Positions 54,626 through 63,593 of a stretch of 64,000 bases of DNA are shown piece by piece. Origin of the DNA: Taklimakanibacter albus (lineage in GTDB: Bacteria > Pseudomonadota > Alphaproteobacteria > Rhizobiales > Aestuariivirgaceae). The translations under genes were made by a program, and so were the position numbers. The notes under the pieces were generated by a model. It searched no databases. It saw only the letters and a list, made by a program, of their open reading frames with translations, and was not told where the DNA came from. Within the stretch, counting starts at the first letter, position 1. Each line of letters begins with the position of its first letter. The DNA lies in contig NZ_JAENHL010000007.1 in assembly GCF_016595235.1 (NCBI RefSeq), positions 781,834 through 845,833 on the forward strand, read 5' to 3'.

Positions 54626-55153
54626 TCAAGAACGAGCGAGCCTCTTGGCCAGGCTCTGGGCGCCCCGGTGATGGGCATGACAAATGGCGATCGCCAGCGC
54701 GTCGGCGGCGTCGGCCGATTTGGGCTGGGCGCGGGGGAGCAGAACCTTCACCATATGGTGGATCTGCTCCTTCTCGGCATGGCCGGCGCCGACCACCGTC
54801 TTCTTGATCTGATTGGGGGCATATTCGGCGACCGGGATTCCCGCTTCCGCTGGCACCAGGAGGGCGATGCCGCGCGCCTGGCCGAGCTTCAACGTGGCGC
54901 GGGGGTCGCTGTTGACGAAGGTCTCTTCGACCGCCGCCTCATCGGGCCGCCATTCCGCCACGACCTGCGCCAGCTGCACTTTGAGCTGCACCAGCCGCTC
55001 GGCCAGCGTCAGCGCCTGATCGCTGGTGACCACGCCATCGGCGACATGGGAAAGTCTGGAGCCCTCACAGATGATCAGCCCCCAGCCGGTGCGCCGGAGA
55101 CCAGGATCGATGCCGATGATTCGAACAGTGGACAGAGCCATGGGCTGGGGCAT
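54626..55153 (-). CDS. ruvC: Crossover junction endodeoxyribonuclease RuvC
   Basis: Resolves Holliday junctions by paired nicks. 175 residues. [17 protein letters not shown] has the first catalytic aspartate, [20 protein letters not shown] the glutamate, and [17 protein letters not shown] the C-terminal aspartates. GGGAAAG precedes the ATG. First gene of the ruv series, separated from ruvA by the toxin-antitoxin pair. Confidence 0.97.
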   Translation of the reverse strand: MPQPMALSTVRIIGIDPGLRRTGWGLIICEGSRLSHVADGVVTSDQALTLAERLVQLKVQLAQVVAEWRPDEAAVEETFVNSDPRATLKLGQARGIALLVPAEAGIPVAEYAPNQIKKTVVGAGHAEKEQIHHMVKVLLPRAQPKSADAADALAIAICHAHHRGAQSLAKRLARS

Positions 55154-55195
55154 AGCATTCTTTCCCGCCTACTTCAGCTTCATTGGGGACGTGTC

Positions 55196-56044
55196 ATGCG
55201 CAGATTCCTGACGACTTTCGCGCTTGTGATCCTGGCCGGCTTCCTCACGCTTCTGCCACTCCGGGCCGAGGAACTGTGGAAAACGCTGCCCGCGCCGCAA
55301 GCCTTGCCGCCCGCCAGCGACAGCGGCGACGTGCCGATCAACGGCATCACCGTTCATTACGCCATCTGGGGCGACGGCTCGCCGCTCATCCTGCTGCATG
55401 GCGGGCTCGGCAATATGGAATATTTCGGCGGCCAGATTCCGGAGCTCGCCAAGCAATATCGCGTGATCGCGATGGACAGCCGTGGCCACGGCCAGTCGAC
55501 CCGCAATGCCGATCCTTACAGCTACGGCCTGATGGCGAAGGACGTCATCGGCCTCATGGATCATCTCAAGATCGACAAGGCCTCGATCGTCGGCTGGAGC
55601 GATGGCGGCATCATCGGCCTCGACATCGCGATGAATTATCCCGACCGCCTCGACCGGCTCTTCGCCTTCGGCGCCAATACGAATGTCGCGGGGCTCAAGC
55701 CCAATATCGACAAGGACCCGACCTTCTCGAAATACATCGAGAATGCCGGCAAGGACTATGAGCGCCTGTCGAAGACACCCAAGGACTATAACGACTTCGT
55801 CGGCGCAATCAGCCAGATGTGGGCGACGCAGCCCGACTACAAGCCGGAGCAGCTGGCCAAGATCACCGCTCCCGTGGCGATCGCCGATGGCGAGCATGAC
55901 GAGGCGATCCGCCAGGAGCATGATGTCGAGATGGCCAAGGCTATCCCCGGCGCCAAGCTGGTGATCCTGCCCAATGTAAGCCACTTCGCCATGCTGCAGG
56001 ACCCGAAGCTGTTCAATCAGGCCGTGCTGGAGTTTCTGAAATAG
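55196..56044 (+). CDS. Secreted alpha/beta hydrolase
   Basis: 282 residues with a signal peptide (FALVILAGFLTLLPLRA). Hydrolase landmarks: ILLHGGLGNMEYFGGQ (oxyanion region), MDSRGHGQSTRNADP, VGWSDGGIIGLDIA with the nucleophile serine, ADGEHDEAIRQEH with the acid, and LPNVSHFAMLQDP with the histidine. Resembles 3-oxoadipate enol-lactonase-like or epoxide-hydrolase-like enzymes, but the substrate is unknown. Exported, which is unusual for this group. Divergent from ruvC by 42 bp. Confidence 0.88.
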   Translation: MRRFLTTFALVILAGFLTLLPLRAEELWKTLPAPQALPPASDSGDVPINGITVHYAIWGDGSPLILLHGGLGNMEYFGGQIPELAKQYRVIAMDSRGHGQSTRNADPYSYGLMAKDVIGLMDHLKIDKASIVGWSDGGIIGLDIAMNYPDRLDRLFAFGANTNVAGLKPNIDKDPTFSKYIENAGKDYERLSKTPKDYNDFVGAISQMWATQPDYKPEQLAKITAPVAIADGEHDEAIRQEHDVEMAKAIPGAKLVILPNVSHFAMLQDPKLFNQAVLEFLK

Positions 56045-56045
56045 A

Positions 56046-56150
56046 GCATCGGTCCCAAAAGTGCGACGCGCTTTTCGGATAAACCGATGCGCAAAACAAA
56101 AAAATAGAGCGCCGGCGTGATTCCATGAGAACGCCCGGCGCTCTGACAGC
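56046..56150. repeat. Palindromic intergenic repeat, family B copy 2
   Basis: AGCATCGGTCC and ACCGATGC arms enclose CAAAAG...CTTTTCGG, followed by CGCAAAACAAAA as in copy 1. A second hairpin, GAGCGCCGGCG / CGCCCGGCGCTC, follows and could terminate the two converging genes. Located between the secreted hydrolase gene and yebC. Confidence 0.65.
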
Positions 56151-56161
56151 GCGCACCATCC

Positions 56162-56911
56162 TCAGGCGGCGGTGAGCTTCTTCATCACGTCGTCGGAGAC
56201 TTCGAAATTGGTGAAGACGTTCTGGACGTCGTCATCCTCGTCGAGCGCGTCGATAAGCTTCATCAGCGTCGTCGCGGTTTCTTCATCGACCGGCGTCACC
56301 GTCTGCGGTTTCCACACGACCTTCACCGTCTCGGCATCGCCGAGCTTGGCGGCAAGCGCATGCGTCACCTCGCCGATGCTCTCGAAGGCGCACAGGATGA
56401 CATGGCCGCTCTCGTCCGACTGCACGTCATCGGCGCCCGCTTCGATGCCAGCTTCCATCACCGCATCCGCTGAACCCGCCGCCGCCTTGTAGGTGATCTC
56501 GCCCATGCGCGTGAACATGAAGGCGACAGAACCGGTTTCACCGAGATTGCCGCCATATTTGGTGAACAGCGAACGCACATTGCTGGCGGCGCGGTTGCGG
56601 TTGTCGGTCAGCGCCTCGACGATGATGGCGACGCCGCCCGGTCCATAGCCCTCATAGCGGATCGCTTCATAGGTATCGACATCGCCACCCAGCGCCTTCT
56701 TGATGGCGCGTTCGATATTGTCCCTGGGCATGTTCTCGGCACGGGCATTCTGCACCGCGAGCCGAAGACGCGGATTTTTCTCGGGGTCAGGCAGGCCGGT
56801 CTTCGCCGCCACCGTCACTTCGCGCGCGAGCTTGGAAAACAATCGCGACCGGATGGCGTCCTGCTTGCCCTTCCGGTGCATGATGTTCTTGAATTGAGAA
56901 TGACCTGCCAT
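56162..56911 (-). CDS. yebC: YebC/PmpR family translational or transcriptional regulator
   Basis: 249 residues, standard length. [20 protein letters not shown] is the invariant N-terminus of the family. [20 protein letters not shown] and [20 protein letters not shown] are typical, with an acidic C-terminal domain ([17 protein letters not shown]). Recent work assigns YebC a role in translation of proline-rich stretches; earlier work gave it a DNA-binding role. The start matches the conserved motif; a longer frame is not supported. Often next to ruvC, as here. Confidence 0.95.
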   Translation of the reverse strand: MAGHSQFKNIMHRKGKQDAIRSRLFSKLAREVTVAAKTGLPDPEKNPRLRLAVQNARAENMPRDNIERAIKKALGGDVDTYEAIRYEGYGPGGVAIIVEALTDNRNRAASNVRSLFTKYGGNLGETGSVAFMFTRMGEITYKAAAGSADAVMEAGIEAGADDVQSDESGHVILCAFESIGEVTHALAAKLGDAETVKVVWKPQTVTPVDEETATTLMKLIDALDEDDDVQNVFTNFEVSDDVMKKLTAA

Positions 56912-57082
56912 GGATCCTCGGAAATGTCCCTTATCGGGGGCCTTATAGCCCCCTCCTGATAAGATTAACAAGCGCTCCGGCATAGTAAATGCATCGTAAA
57001 ATGCCGTCCCGCTCGACTTAACCCGTCCTTAAGGCGGATCGCCCAATTTGAAGAAAAGGTGAGTAACGAGGAGCGTAGTTCC

Positions 57083-57412
57083 ATGACGGTGAAGTCCGGT
57101 TCGGTTGGTCAGATTGTTTTCGCGGCGGAGGGCCTCGCAGGGGCCGCCTGTTCCGCCGCCCTGAATAAAGTGCGCTCGCTGGCGAGCGCCGCGCCGTCGG
57201 GGCGGGCTTTCGCCGCCATCGCGACGCTGAGCGATCTTTCGCAGAGCGCGGAAACCCATCTCACGGCCGGCAATGACGCGCTCGGCCGCGGCGATACCGC
57301 AGGAGCTCAGACTGAATGGGCTCAGGCAGTGAGCGTGATGAGCCAACTTGCGCAAGAAGCCCGCAGCGGCCAGCCCGCCAGCGCCACCAAGGCGAAGGCA
57401 CTCGCGCGCTAA
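57083..57412 (+). CDS. Hypothetical alanine-rich protein
   Basis: 109 residues, helical, alanine-rich (AAEGLAGAACSAALNKVRSL), no signal peptide. HLTAGNDALGRGDTAGAQTE has the feel of a single TPR-like helix pair. GAGGAG lies before the ATG; a GTG eight codons upstream is less likely. The stop is immediately adjacent to the stop of the phosphoesterase gene on the other strand. Family not recognised. Confidence 0.55.
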   Translation: MTVKSGSVGQIVFAAEGLAGAACSAALNKVRSLASAAPSGRAFAAIATLSDLSQSAETHLTAGNDALGRGDTAGAQTEWAQAVSVMSQLAQEARSGQPASATKAKALAR

Positions 57413-58234
57413 CTACCAGAAATCGATCCGCGCTTCGGCGAGACGCCCGCCGATCCGGACCGGCGCGATCTTCACGGCGAGACCGGTCGCATCATCGGTC
57501 TCGACCGCCACGCCTGAGACTGTCGCCTCGCCTTCCGCCGGGCGCATGCGCTCCACCGGCAATTTGCGGGTGAAGCGCTGGATCGGCTCTTCCTTCGCCA
57601 TGCCGATCACTGAATCGTAATCCCCGCACATGCCGGCATCGCTCATATAGGCGGTGCCGTTCTTGAGGATGTGATGATCGGCGGTCGGCACATGCGTATG
57701 CGTGCCGACGACGAGGCTGGCGCGCCCGTCGACATAATGACCGAAGGCCATCTTCTCCGAGGTCGCCTCGGCATGGAAGTCGATGATCACCGCGTCGCAG
57801 TCGCGCCCGAGCGCACAGAGCTCGAGCTCGCGGTCGACGGCGCGGAACGGATCGTCGAGCTGTGGCTCGATCATCACCCGGCCCATGATGTTCATCACCA
57901 GAACCCGCTTGCCGGTCCTGGTCACGAACAGGCCCACGCCCTTGCCCGGCACGCCCGGCGGATAATTCAGTGGGCGGAGCATATTGGGCACACGCTCGAT
58001 GAAGATGAGCGCCTCGCGCTGGTCGAAGGAATGATTGCCGAGCGTCACCACATCGGCGCCGGCATCGATGAGGCCATTATAAATGTCCTCGGTGATGCCG
58101 AAGCCATGCGCGGCGTTTTCGCCATTGATCACCACGAGATCGGGCGCATGGCGCTCGCGCAATTGCGGCAGCACCCGCGCCACCGCCTCGCGGCCTGAGC
58201 GGCCGACCACATCACCGAGAAAGAGGAGACGCAT
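57413..58234 (-). CDS. YmdB/TIGR00282 family metallophosphoesterase
   Basis: 273 residues. LFLGDVVGRSGREAVARVLP gives the first metal ligands, VINGENAAHGFGI the GEN(A/S) motif, and VVTLGNHSFDQRE the GNH motif. VDFHAEATSEK-type sequence (IIDFHAEATSEKMAFG) and VVGTHTHVPTADHHIL complete the dinuclear site. Family members hydrolyse 2',3'-cyclic nucleotides. Gene starts 6 bp after the 5-formyl-THF cyclo-ligase stop. Confidence 0.92.
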   Translation of the reverse strand: MRLLFLGDVVGRSGREAVARVLPQLRERHAPDLVVINGENAAHGFGITEDIYNGLIDAGADVVTLGNHSFDQREALIFIERVPNMLRPLNYPPGVPGKGVGLFVTRTGKRVLVMNIMGRVMIEPQLDDPFRAVDRELELCALGRDCDAVIIDFHAEATSEKMAFGHYVDGRASLVVGTHTHVPTADHHILKNGTAYMSDAGMCGDYDSVIGMAKEEPIQRFTRKLPVERMRPAEGEATVSGVAVETDDATGLAVKIAPVRIGGRLAEARIDFW

Positions 58235-58240
58235 GGAGGT

Positions 58241-58840
58241 TCAGCGCTTCGGCTCGATGACGCCACGCTCGGTCAGGATCCAGTCCAGCGGTTCGTCGTA
58301 ATCGGAAACCGGAACTTCGGCCATTTCCTGCTCGGCATAGGCGACACCGATCGCCGTCACCGGCTTCAGCTTGCGCAGTTCGGCAAGGGTGCGGTCATAA
58401 AAGCCGCCGCCATAACCGAGCCGATAGCCGCGCCGATCGAAAGCCAGCATCGGCACCAACAGCACGTCGGGCTGGAGCTCAGGCGCCGTCTCGAGCGGAA
58501 TATGGATGTCCCAGATGCCACGGCCGGTGGGCTCACCGGGTGCCCAGGCGCGGAAGGTCAGCGGCGCGCCCTTCGCCATGACCACCGGCAAGGCGGTCTG
58601 CCAGCCCTCGCTCACGAGCCGTGCCAGCAGCGGCAGGACATTGATCTCGGCCTGATAGGGATAGAAGCCTGAAAGAGAGGCGCGATCGGTTCGACGCTCG
58701 ATCGGCAGCTCGTGCTGCGCCAGCATGAGGCCGGCCCGGTCGCCGAGGGTCTTATGCGCATGCGCTCGGGCCGCATTGGCGGCCGTCCGCGCCCGGCGCT
58801 TGAGATCGAGAACGTCGCCGGAGCGCTTAGCAACTTGCAT
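58241..58840 (-). CDS. 5-formyltetrahydrofolate cyclo-ligase
   Basis: 199 residues; the ygfA/fau homolog. Converts 5-formyl-THF to 5,10-methenyl-THF with ATP. The C-terminal part DVLLVPMLAFDRRGYRLGYG is the phosphate-binding signature, followed by GFYDRTLAELRKLKPVTAIG. LPIERRTDRASLSGFYPYQA lies in the substrate region. Directly downstream of the candidate 6S RNA, the conserved arrangement in many proteobacteria. Confidence 0.93.
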   Translation of the reverse strand: MQVAKRSGDVLDLKRRARTAANAARAHAHKTLGDRAGLMLAQHELPIERRTDRASLSGFYPYQAEINVLPLLARLVSEGWQTALPVVMAKGAPLTFRAWAPGEPTGRGIWDIHIPLETAPELQPDVLLVPMLAFDRRGYRLGYGGGFYDRTLAELRKLKPVTAIGVAYAEQEMAEVPVSDYDEPLDWILTERGVIEPKR

Positions 58841-58853
58841 ATCATCCCTCGCT

Positions 58854-58980
58854 TAGAGCCCTTCCCGTTTTGATCGGATCGGAACGATTCGATCAAAACG
58901 GGAAAAAGGGCTCGAATACATATAATCTTGAGCGCTTCCTTATCGCCAAAGTCGAGCAACTTTGGCGGGAAGCGCTCTAG
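58854..58980. repeat. Double-hairpin repeat, family C copy 2
   Basis: 127 bp with the same layout as copy 1: TAGAGCCC at one end and GCGCTCTAG at the other. First hairpin CCCGTTTTGATCGGATCG / CGATTCGATCAAAACGGG, second GAGCGCTTCC...CGCCAAAG / CTTTGGCGG...GAAGCGCTC. The first hairpin differs from copy 1 at several places on both arms together. It lies between the 6S RNA and the cyclo-ligase gene. Confidence 0.85.
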
Positions 58981-59004
58981 TGCAGGCAATTCGAGTGGCG
59001 GGCC

Positions 59005-59150
59005 GCCATGGCCGTGGGAGAATGACGATCCCGGGTACCTACAAGTGTAGGTGGGCGCCATGTGGGCAAGGCCACGGCCAAGCCTAGGGACAGCTCCCGC
59101 GAGAATCGTATAGGCCCCAGGGAAAAGATCTCCTCACGTACCGGGCAGCT
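59005..59150 (-). ncRNA. ssrS: Candidate 6S RNA
   Basis: On the minus strand a long imperfect hairpin can be drawn. Its closing stem is GTGAGGAGA with TCTCCCAC (one bulged A), and its apical hairpin is ACCTAC-ACTT-GTAGGT. An internal open region reads TTCCCTGGGGCCTATACG, whose CCTATACG would mimic an open -10 promoter, as in 6S RNA. Position is the strongest support: just upstream of the 5-formyl-THF cyclo-ligase gene on the same strand and in the zapA neighbourhood. 6S RNA binds the housekeeping RNA polymerase in stationary phase. Ends are approximate. Confidence 0.6.
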
Positions 59151-59226
59151 CGCCGACCCCTATTTAGGCGCAAGCAAGCCTGAAATCCAGGACCGAAGCA
59201 GAAACTCCACCACGACTTTCCGCCCC

Positions 59227-59342
59227 TAGATCACGATCAGTTCAGGCCGTAGCGGCCTGAACTGATAAACGTGATCGAAATACTGAGTTTTAGCGCGTGA
59301 TCGGACGGAAGACCGGTATCCACTTTTCCTGATCACGCGCTA
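59227..59342. repeat. Double-hairpin repeat, family C-like copy 3
   Basis: Two hairpins in the same head-to-tail layout as copies 1 and 2. The first is TAGATCACGATCAGTTCAGG...CCTGAACTGATAAACGTGATC; the second is TAGCGCGTGATC...GATCACGCGCTA. Sequence is largely different from copies 1 and 2. The last three bases (CTA) provide the stop codon of the BKACE gene on the minus strand. Confidence 0.7.
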
Positions 59343-60053
59343 AGTCAATTCGGCCGCGGCGGCAATGATCGCCAGGTTGTCGGCGGCGATGCTTCCGTCG
59401 GGAAGCACGAGCCCGTCCTCGAAACCGAGTCGCGCATCGAGCCCAAGCACACGCGACTTGCGGTAGAGTGGCCACATCGTCTGGTCGAAGCCATGCAGCA
59501 GGATCGGCAGATCGATATGGCTCTGCGCGATGATGCCGATCATCTCGTCGGCAAGTGCCAGCGCGCTCGCAACATCCTTCTCGAAATCGATCTCGACGAG
59601 AATGCGCAGACAGGCTTTTGCTGTCGCAAGCGTCACGAAGTTGCGCGCATCGGCGGCCGTGGCGAGCCCGGCTTCGACGCCGATCCCTTTTGCCAGCATC
59701 AGATCGATGATCCGGGCGGCGTCGCTTTCGCTCAGATTGACCGAGACATAATCGGGCAAAAGCTGCCAGGCCTTCATCTGGGCGAAGCCTCGGCTCGTAT
59801 CGCGGCGGATTCCCTCCCGCGTCGAAAGCCCGACCGGAATGCCGGGGACTGCCTGGCGGATGGCGGTAAGAGCCGCGGCCGTATCCTGCGGGTCGAGTGT
59901 TTCGAGGCCTTGCGCGTCGCGCGGATGGACATGGAGCTCCGCCACCCCTCGCACCACCACCCGGGTGGCATCACGGGCCAGCTCCTCCGGCGTCTGTGGG
60001 ATTTGCGGATGGTCATGGCGGCTGCGCGCGCCATTGAGACAGGCTTGCAGCAT
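59340..60053 (-). CDS. BKACE family beta-keto acid cleavage enzyme (DUF849)
   Basis: 237 residues. BKACE enzymes condense a beta-keto acid with acetyl-CoA to give an acyl-CoA and acetoacetate, with zinc. QACLNGARSR opens the barrel, ELHVHPRDAQG has the zinc histidines, SVNLSESDA follows and LHGFDQTMWPLYRKS precedes GLDARLGFEDGLVLPDG. Length fits the short subgroup of the family. Divergent from a CGNR regulator gene with two shared operators. The substrate is unknown. Confidence 0.87.
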   Translation of the reverse strand: MLQACLNGARSRHDHPQIPQTPEELARDATRVVVRGVAELHVHPRDAQGLETLDPQDTAAALTAIRQAVPGIPVGLSTREGIRRDTSRGFAQMKAWQLLPDYVSVNLSESDAARIIDLMLAKGIGVEAGLATAADARNFVTLATAKACLRILVEIDFEKDVASALALADEMIGIIAQSHIDLPILLHGFDQTMWPLYRKSRVLGLDARLGFEDGLVLPDGSIAADNLAIIAAAAELT

Positions 60054-60068
60054 GGGATCCTCTCCTGG

Positions 60069-60122
60069 GCACCTGTTAAACAGGTGCCTAGACTAGCGAA
60101 TCGGAACCAGTTAAACAAGTAC
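60069..60122. promoter_or_regulatory. Two related palindromic operators between BKACE and CGNR genes
   Basis: The first site, GCACCTGTTAAACAGGTGC, is a perfect inverted repeat around a single central base. The second, GAACCAGTTAAACAAGTAC, matches it at 15 of 19 positions. Their centres are 35 bp apart and they lie next to the two start codons (BKACE side and CGNR side). Likely sites of the CGNR protein. Confidence 0.65.
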
Positions 60123-60124
60123 CC

Positions 60125-60697
60125 ATGCAATACATCCACCCGTCGGATTGGAATTTCCGCTTCCGCTCCGGCCGCCTGTGCCTGGACTTTATCGCCACCG
60201 TCGGCGACCGCGATCATATGAGCTTCGACCGCTGGCAGAACGACTCCGATTTCGGTCGCTGGTGTGTGGCCGCCGGCCTGCTGCCGGATGCGGTCGCAGT
60301 CACCGCAGCTGAGCTCGAAGAGGCGCGCCGGCTTCGTGAGGCGCTCTACCGTCTGGCCCTTGCCGCTCTTGGACAAAGCGCCCCCGTCGCCGCCGATCTT
60401 GACCTGCTCAATCGCTGGGCGCGCAAAGCACCGCCGGTCCCGCAGCTCGCCGGCCTGGGTGAGGCCAGGATCTGGCAAGCCGACGCCCCCTATGACGCGG
60501 TGCTCGCCAGCGTGGCGCGCGATGCCATCGATCTCCTGTCGGGCGAGATGACGAAACGCTTACGCAAATGCGCCGATGATCATTGCTCGGTTCTGTTCGT
60601 CGACATGTCGCGACCCGGCAAACGGCGCTGGTGCGCTATGAATGGCTGCGGCAACAAGGTGAAGAAGGCGGCTTATCGCAAGAGGTTGCGGGCCTGA
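60125..60697 (+). CDS. CGNR zinc-finger transcriptional regulator (ABATE domain)
   Basis: 190 residues. The N-terminal helical ABATE-type domain starts FRFRSGRLCLDFIATVGDRD, the usual opening of this group. The C-terminal zinc finger reads CADDHCSVLFVDMSRPGKRR and then WCAMNGCGNKVKKAAYRKR, giving four cysteines and the CGNR-type motif. Likely regulates itself and the divergent BKACE gene through the two operators. The ligand may be a keto acid, by analogy only. Confidence 0.9.
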   Translation: MQYIHPSDWNFRFRSGRLCLDFIATVGDRDHMSFDRWQNDSDFGRWCVAAGLLPDAVAVTAAELEEARRLREALYRLALAALGQSAPVAADLDLLNRWARKAPPVPQLAGLGEARIWQADAPYDAVLASVARDAIDLLSGEMTKRLRKCADDHCSVLFVDMSRPGKRRWCAMNGCGNKVKKAAYRKRLRA

Positions 60698-60701
60698 GCT
60701 C

Positions 60702-61055
60702 TCAGCCCATTTTACCGGCGAGGCCCTGCAGGCGCTGCGCCGCGATTTCCAGCCTTTCGGTGAATTTCGCTTCCATTTCGCGGGCCTGCTGCACGGTGGC
60801 ATTGCGTGCTTCGCGCGCCCCCCGCAGCTGGTCCTCGAGCTCCTCGATGCGCCGGACCGATTCCGACAGCCGGTCGGCCACCATGAGGCCCGCCATCACC
60901 AGAAGCCTAATATCGCCCACCGTGCCGACATTGCTCTTGATGCGCGACACTTCGGTATCGAGCAGCTTGGCGAGCTCGCGCAGATGATCTTCCTCACCAT
61001 CCGGGCACTGCATCGTATAAGGGCGGTCATTGACCTGGACGATCACTTGCGCCAT
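60702..61055 (-). CDS. zapA: Cell division protein ZapA
   Basis: 117 residues. Binds FtsZ and bundles protofilaments at midcell. VIVQVNDRPYTMQCPDGEED begins the N-terminal domain; DIRLLVMAGLMVADRLSESV is the core of the coiled-coil helix, continuing to EELEDQLRGAREARNAT. Start 7 bp after the DUF4164 gene. Stop lies 4 bp from that of the CGNR gene on the other strand. Confidence 0.93.
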   Translation of the reverse strand: MAQVIVQVNDRPYTMQCPDGEEDHLRELAKLLDTEVSRIKSNVGTVGDIRLLVMAGLMVADRLSESVRRIEELEDQLRGAREARNATVQQAREMEAKFTERLEIAAQRLQGLAGKMG

Positions 61056-61062
61056 CGGGCTT

Positions 61063-61347
61063 TTACCCCCCACTGTTGCTGTGGAGAACGGCGCGAATGC
61101 GCGACATCGCCGCGTCGATCTTGCCGACCGCCTTCTGATTTGTGTTGACGAGGTCGTTGGCCTTGGAACGCACGCCGTCGAGCTCCTGCGCCAGGCGCGA
61201 GCGATCCAGCCGCAAGGCTTCCGCCGCCGCCTCGAGCGACTCCTCATTCGATTTGCGCTCATTCTGCCGCTCGACAGCGGCCTCGAACTGCCTGAGCGCA
61301 GCGTCGAACCGATTTAATACCTCGTCGAGCTTGCGCGTATCCGCCAT
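61063..61347 (-). CDS. DUF4164-like coiled-coil protein
   Basis: 94 residues, almost entirely alpha-helical coiled coil ([20 protein letters not shown], then [20 protein letters not shown]). It is the usual partner gene before zapA in alphaproteobacteria and has been proposed as a ZapB-like factor; that role is not visible in the sequence itself. Operon with zapA. Confidence 0.85.
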   Translation of the reverse strand: MADTRKLDEVLNRFDAALRQFEAAVERQNERKSNEESLEAAAEALRLDRSRLAQELDGVRSKANDLVNTNQKAVGKIDAAMSRIRAVLHSNSGG

Positions 61348-61515
61348 TTCATCCCAACTGCTGGCCGGTCACTTGCGAATCCCTTCCGGCACCCCCGTAA
61401 ACTAAGCGCAGCGGCCCATCGGCGCAACCGGTTCCAAACTTGTTCACAGAGGTTGACTCAAGGGGCTCGGATGCTATCTCTGGCCCCCCGCATTCACCGA
61501 GAGCGAGCAGCCCCA

Positions 61516-63552
61516 ATGACATCCGACACGGCCGCCCAAGCCGCGAATTTCCGCACCGCCCCCCTGATTTCGGATGACGAACGCTTGAAGCTCCGGACCT
61601 CTGCCAACGCCATCCGCGCCTTGAGCATGGACGCCGTCCAGAAGGCCAATTCCGGCCATCCGGGCCTGCCCATGGGCGCCGCCGACATCGCCACCGTCCT
61701 GTTCTCGCGGTTCGTCAAATTCGACGCGGCCGACCCGCATTGGCCCGACCGTGACCGCTTTGTGCTGTCCGCCGGCCACGGCTCGATGCTGCTCTATTCG
61801 GTGCTGTTCCTGCTCGGTTACAAGGACATGACGCTGGACCAGATCAAGAACTTCCGCCAGCTCGGTTCGAAGACCGCCGGCCACCCCGAATATGGTCATG
61901 CCGAGGGCATCGAAACCACCACCGGTCCGCTCGGCCAGGGCATCGCCAATGCGGTCGGCATGGCGATCGCCGAACGCCATCTCAATGCCCGCTTCGGCGG
62001 TGATCTCGTCAATCACAAGACTTATGTGCTGGCGGGCGACGGCTGCCTGATGGAAGGCATCTCGCAGGAAGCCATCACGCTGGCCGGCCACCTCAAGCTC
62101 AATCACCTGATCGTGCTGTGGGACGACAACGGCATCTCGATCGACGGCAAGGTGACGATGTCGGATTCGACCGACCAGCTTGCCCGCTTCGCCGCCTCGG
62201 GCTGGAACACCACGCTCATCGACGGGCATGATGCGCAAGCCATCGCCACCGCCCTCGAAGCCGCCCAGTCGAGCGACAAGCCGTCGCTCATCGCCTGCAA
62301 GACGATCATCGGCTTCGGTGCTCCCAATAAGCAGGGCACCGCCGCGACCCACGGCTCGCCGCTCGGCGCCGATGAAGTGGCCGCCGCCCGCAAGACGCTG
62401 GGCTGGGACTATCCGCCCTTCGAGGTTCCGGCCGACATCCTCGCCTTCTGGCGCGCCGCCGGCAAACGTGGCCGCGCCGAGCGCGAGGCTTGGGAGAAGC
62501 GTCTCGCCGCCAACTCGGCCAAGAGCGAATTCAAGCGCGCGATCTCGGGCGCCCTGCCCGCCAATTTCGACACCGTCATCGCCGACTACAAGAAGAAGCT
62601 TGCCAAGGAACCGCCGGCGCTCGCCACCCGCAACTCTTCGCAGAACGCGCTCGACGTCATCAATGTCGCGGTGCCCGAGACGATCGGCGGCTCGGCCGAC
62701 CTCACCGGCTCAAACAACACCAAGTCCAAGGATTTGAAACCGCTCAACGCCGCCGACTATGGCGGGCGTTATGTCTATTACGGCATCCGCGAGCATGGCA
62801 TGGCGGCGGCCATGAACGGCATGGCGCTGCATGGCGGCGTCATTCCCTATGGCGGCACCTTCCTGGTCTTCACCGATTATTGCCGGCCCTCGATCCGCCT
62901 CTCCGCGCTGATGGGCATTCGCGTGATCTATGTGATGACGCATGACTCGATCGGCCTCGGCGAGGACGGTCCGACCCATCAGCCGGTCGAGCATCTGGCC
63001 GCCTTGCGCGTCATGCCCAATCTCCATGTCTTCCGCCCCTGCGATGCGGTCGAGACGGCGGAATGCTGGCAGCTGGCGCTCGAATCCGAGAAGACGCCGA
63101 GCGTTTTGGCGCTGACCCGCCAGAAGCTCAGGCCCGCGCGCCTCACTTACTCGGCGAAGAATCTCTGCGCGCAAGGCGCTTACGAGATCGCGCCGAGCGC
63201 CAAGAAGTCGAAAGCCGTCATCTTCGCCTCGGGCTCCGAGGTCGAGATCGCTCTCGACGCCAAGGCGCTCCTCGACAAGGCCGGCATCCCGGCCCGCGTC
63301 GTCTCGGTGCCCTCGATGGATCTCTTCGAGAAGCAGAGCAAGGCTTACAAGGACAAGGTGTTGGGCACGGAGAAGATCCGCGTCGGCATCGAAGCCGCGG
63401 TGCGCAACAACTGGGACCGCTTCATCGGCCTCGACGGTATCTTCGTCGGCATGTCGAGCTTCGGCGCTTCAGGCCCGATCGAGAAGCTCTATCCGCATTT
63501 TGGCATCACCGCCAAACATGTGTTGCAGGCGGTCAAGAAGAAGACACGTTGA
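61516..63552 (+). CDS. tkt: Transketolase
   Basis: Thiamine diphosphate enzyme of the pentose phosphate and Calvin-type pathways. 678 residues. [20 protein letters not shown] is the conserved start of the TPP-binding part, and [19 protein letters not shown] follows. [20 protein letters not shown] is the GDG metal-binding motif. [20 protein letters not shown] holds the catalytic glutamate, and [19 protein letters not shown] is a late signature. Earlier in-frame ATGs exist, but the one chosen matches the usual N-terminus best. It precedes pgk directly. Confidence 0.96.
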   Translation: MTSDTAAQAANFRTAPLISDDERLKLRTSANAIRALSMDAVQKANSGHPGLPMGAADIATVLFSRFVKFDAADPHWPDRDRFVLSAGHGSMLLYSVLFLLGYKDMTLDQIKNFRQLGSKTAGHPEYGHAEGIETTTGPLGQGIANAVGMAIAERHLNARFGGDLVNHKTYVLAGDGCLMEGISQEAITLAGHLKLNHLIVLWDDNGISIDGKVTMSDSTDQLARFAASGWNTTLIDGHDAQAIATALEAAQSSDKPSLIACKTIIGFGAPNKQGTAATHGSPLGADEVAAARKTLGWDYPPFEVPADILAFWRAAGKRGRAEREAWEKRLAANSAKSEFKRAISGALPANFDTVIADYKKKLAKEPPALATRNSSQNALDVINVAVPETIGGSADLTGSNNTKSKDLKPLNAADYGGRYVYYGIREHGMAAAMNGMALHGGVIPYGGTFLVFTDYCRPSIRLSALMGIRVIYVMTHDSIGLGEDGPTHQPVEHLAALRVMPNLHVFRPCDAVETAECWQLALESEKTPSVLALTRQKLRPARLTYSAKNLCAQGAYEIAPSAKKSKAVIFASGSEVEIALDAKALLDKAGIPARVVSVPSMDLFEKQSKAYKDKVLGTEKIRVGIEAAVRNNWDRFIGLDGIFVGMSSFGASGPIEKLYPHFGITAKHVLQAVKKKTR

Positions 63553-63593
63553 TCCGCAACCGTCTGAGCTAAATACCAGGGAGCCTTGTGTTG

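Noticed and set aside
59340-60053. BKACE enzyme truncated by the adjacent repeat
   Set aside because: Although the repeat supplies the stop codon, the length of 237 residues and the ending fit the short subgroup of the family, so truncation is not needed.
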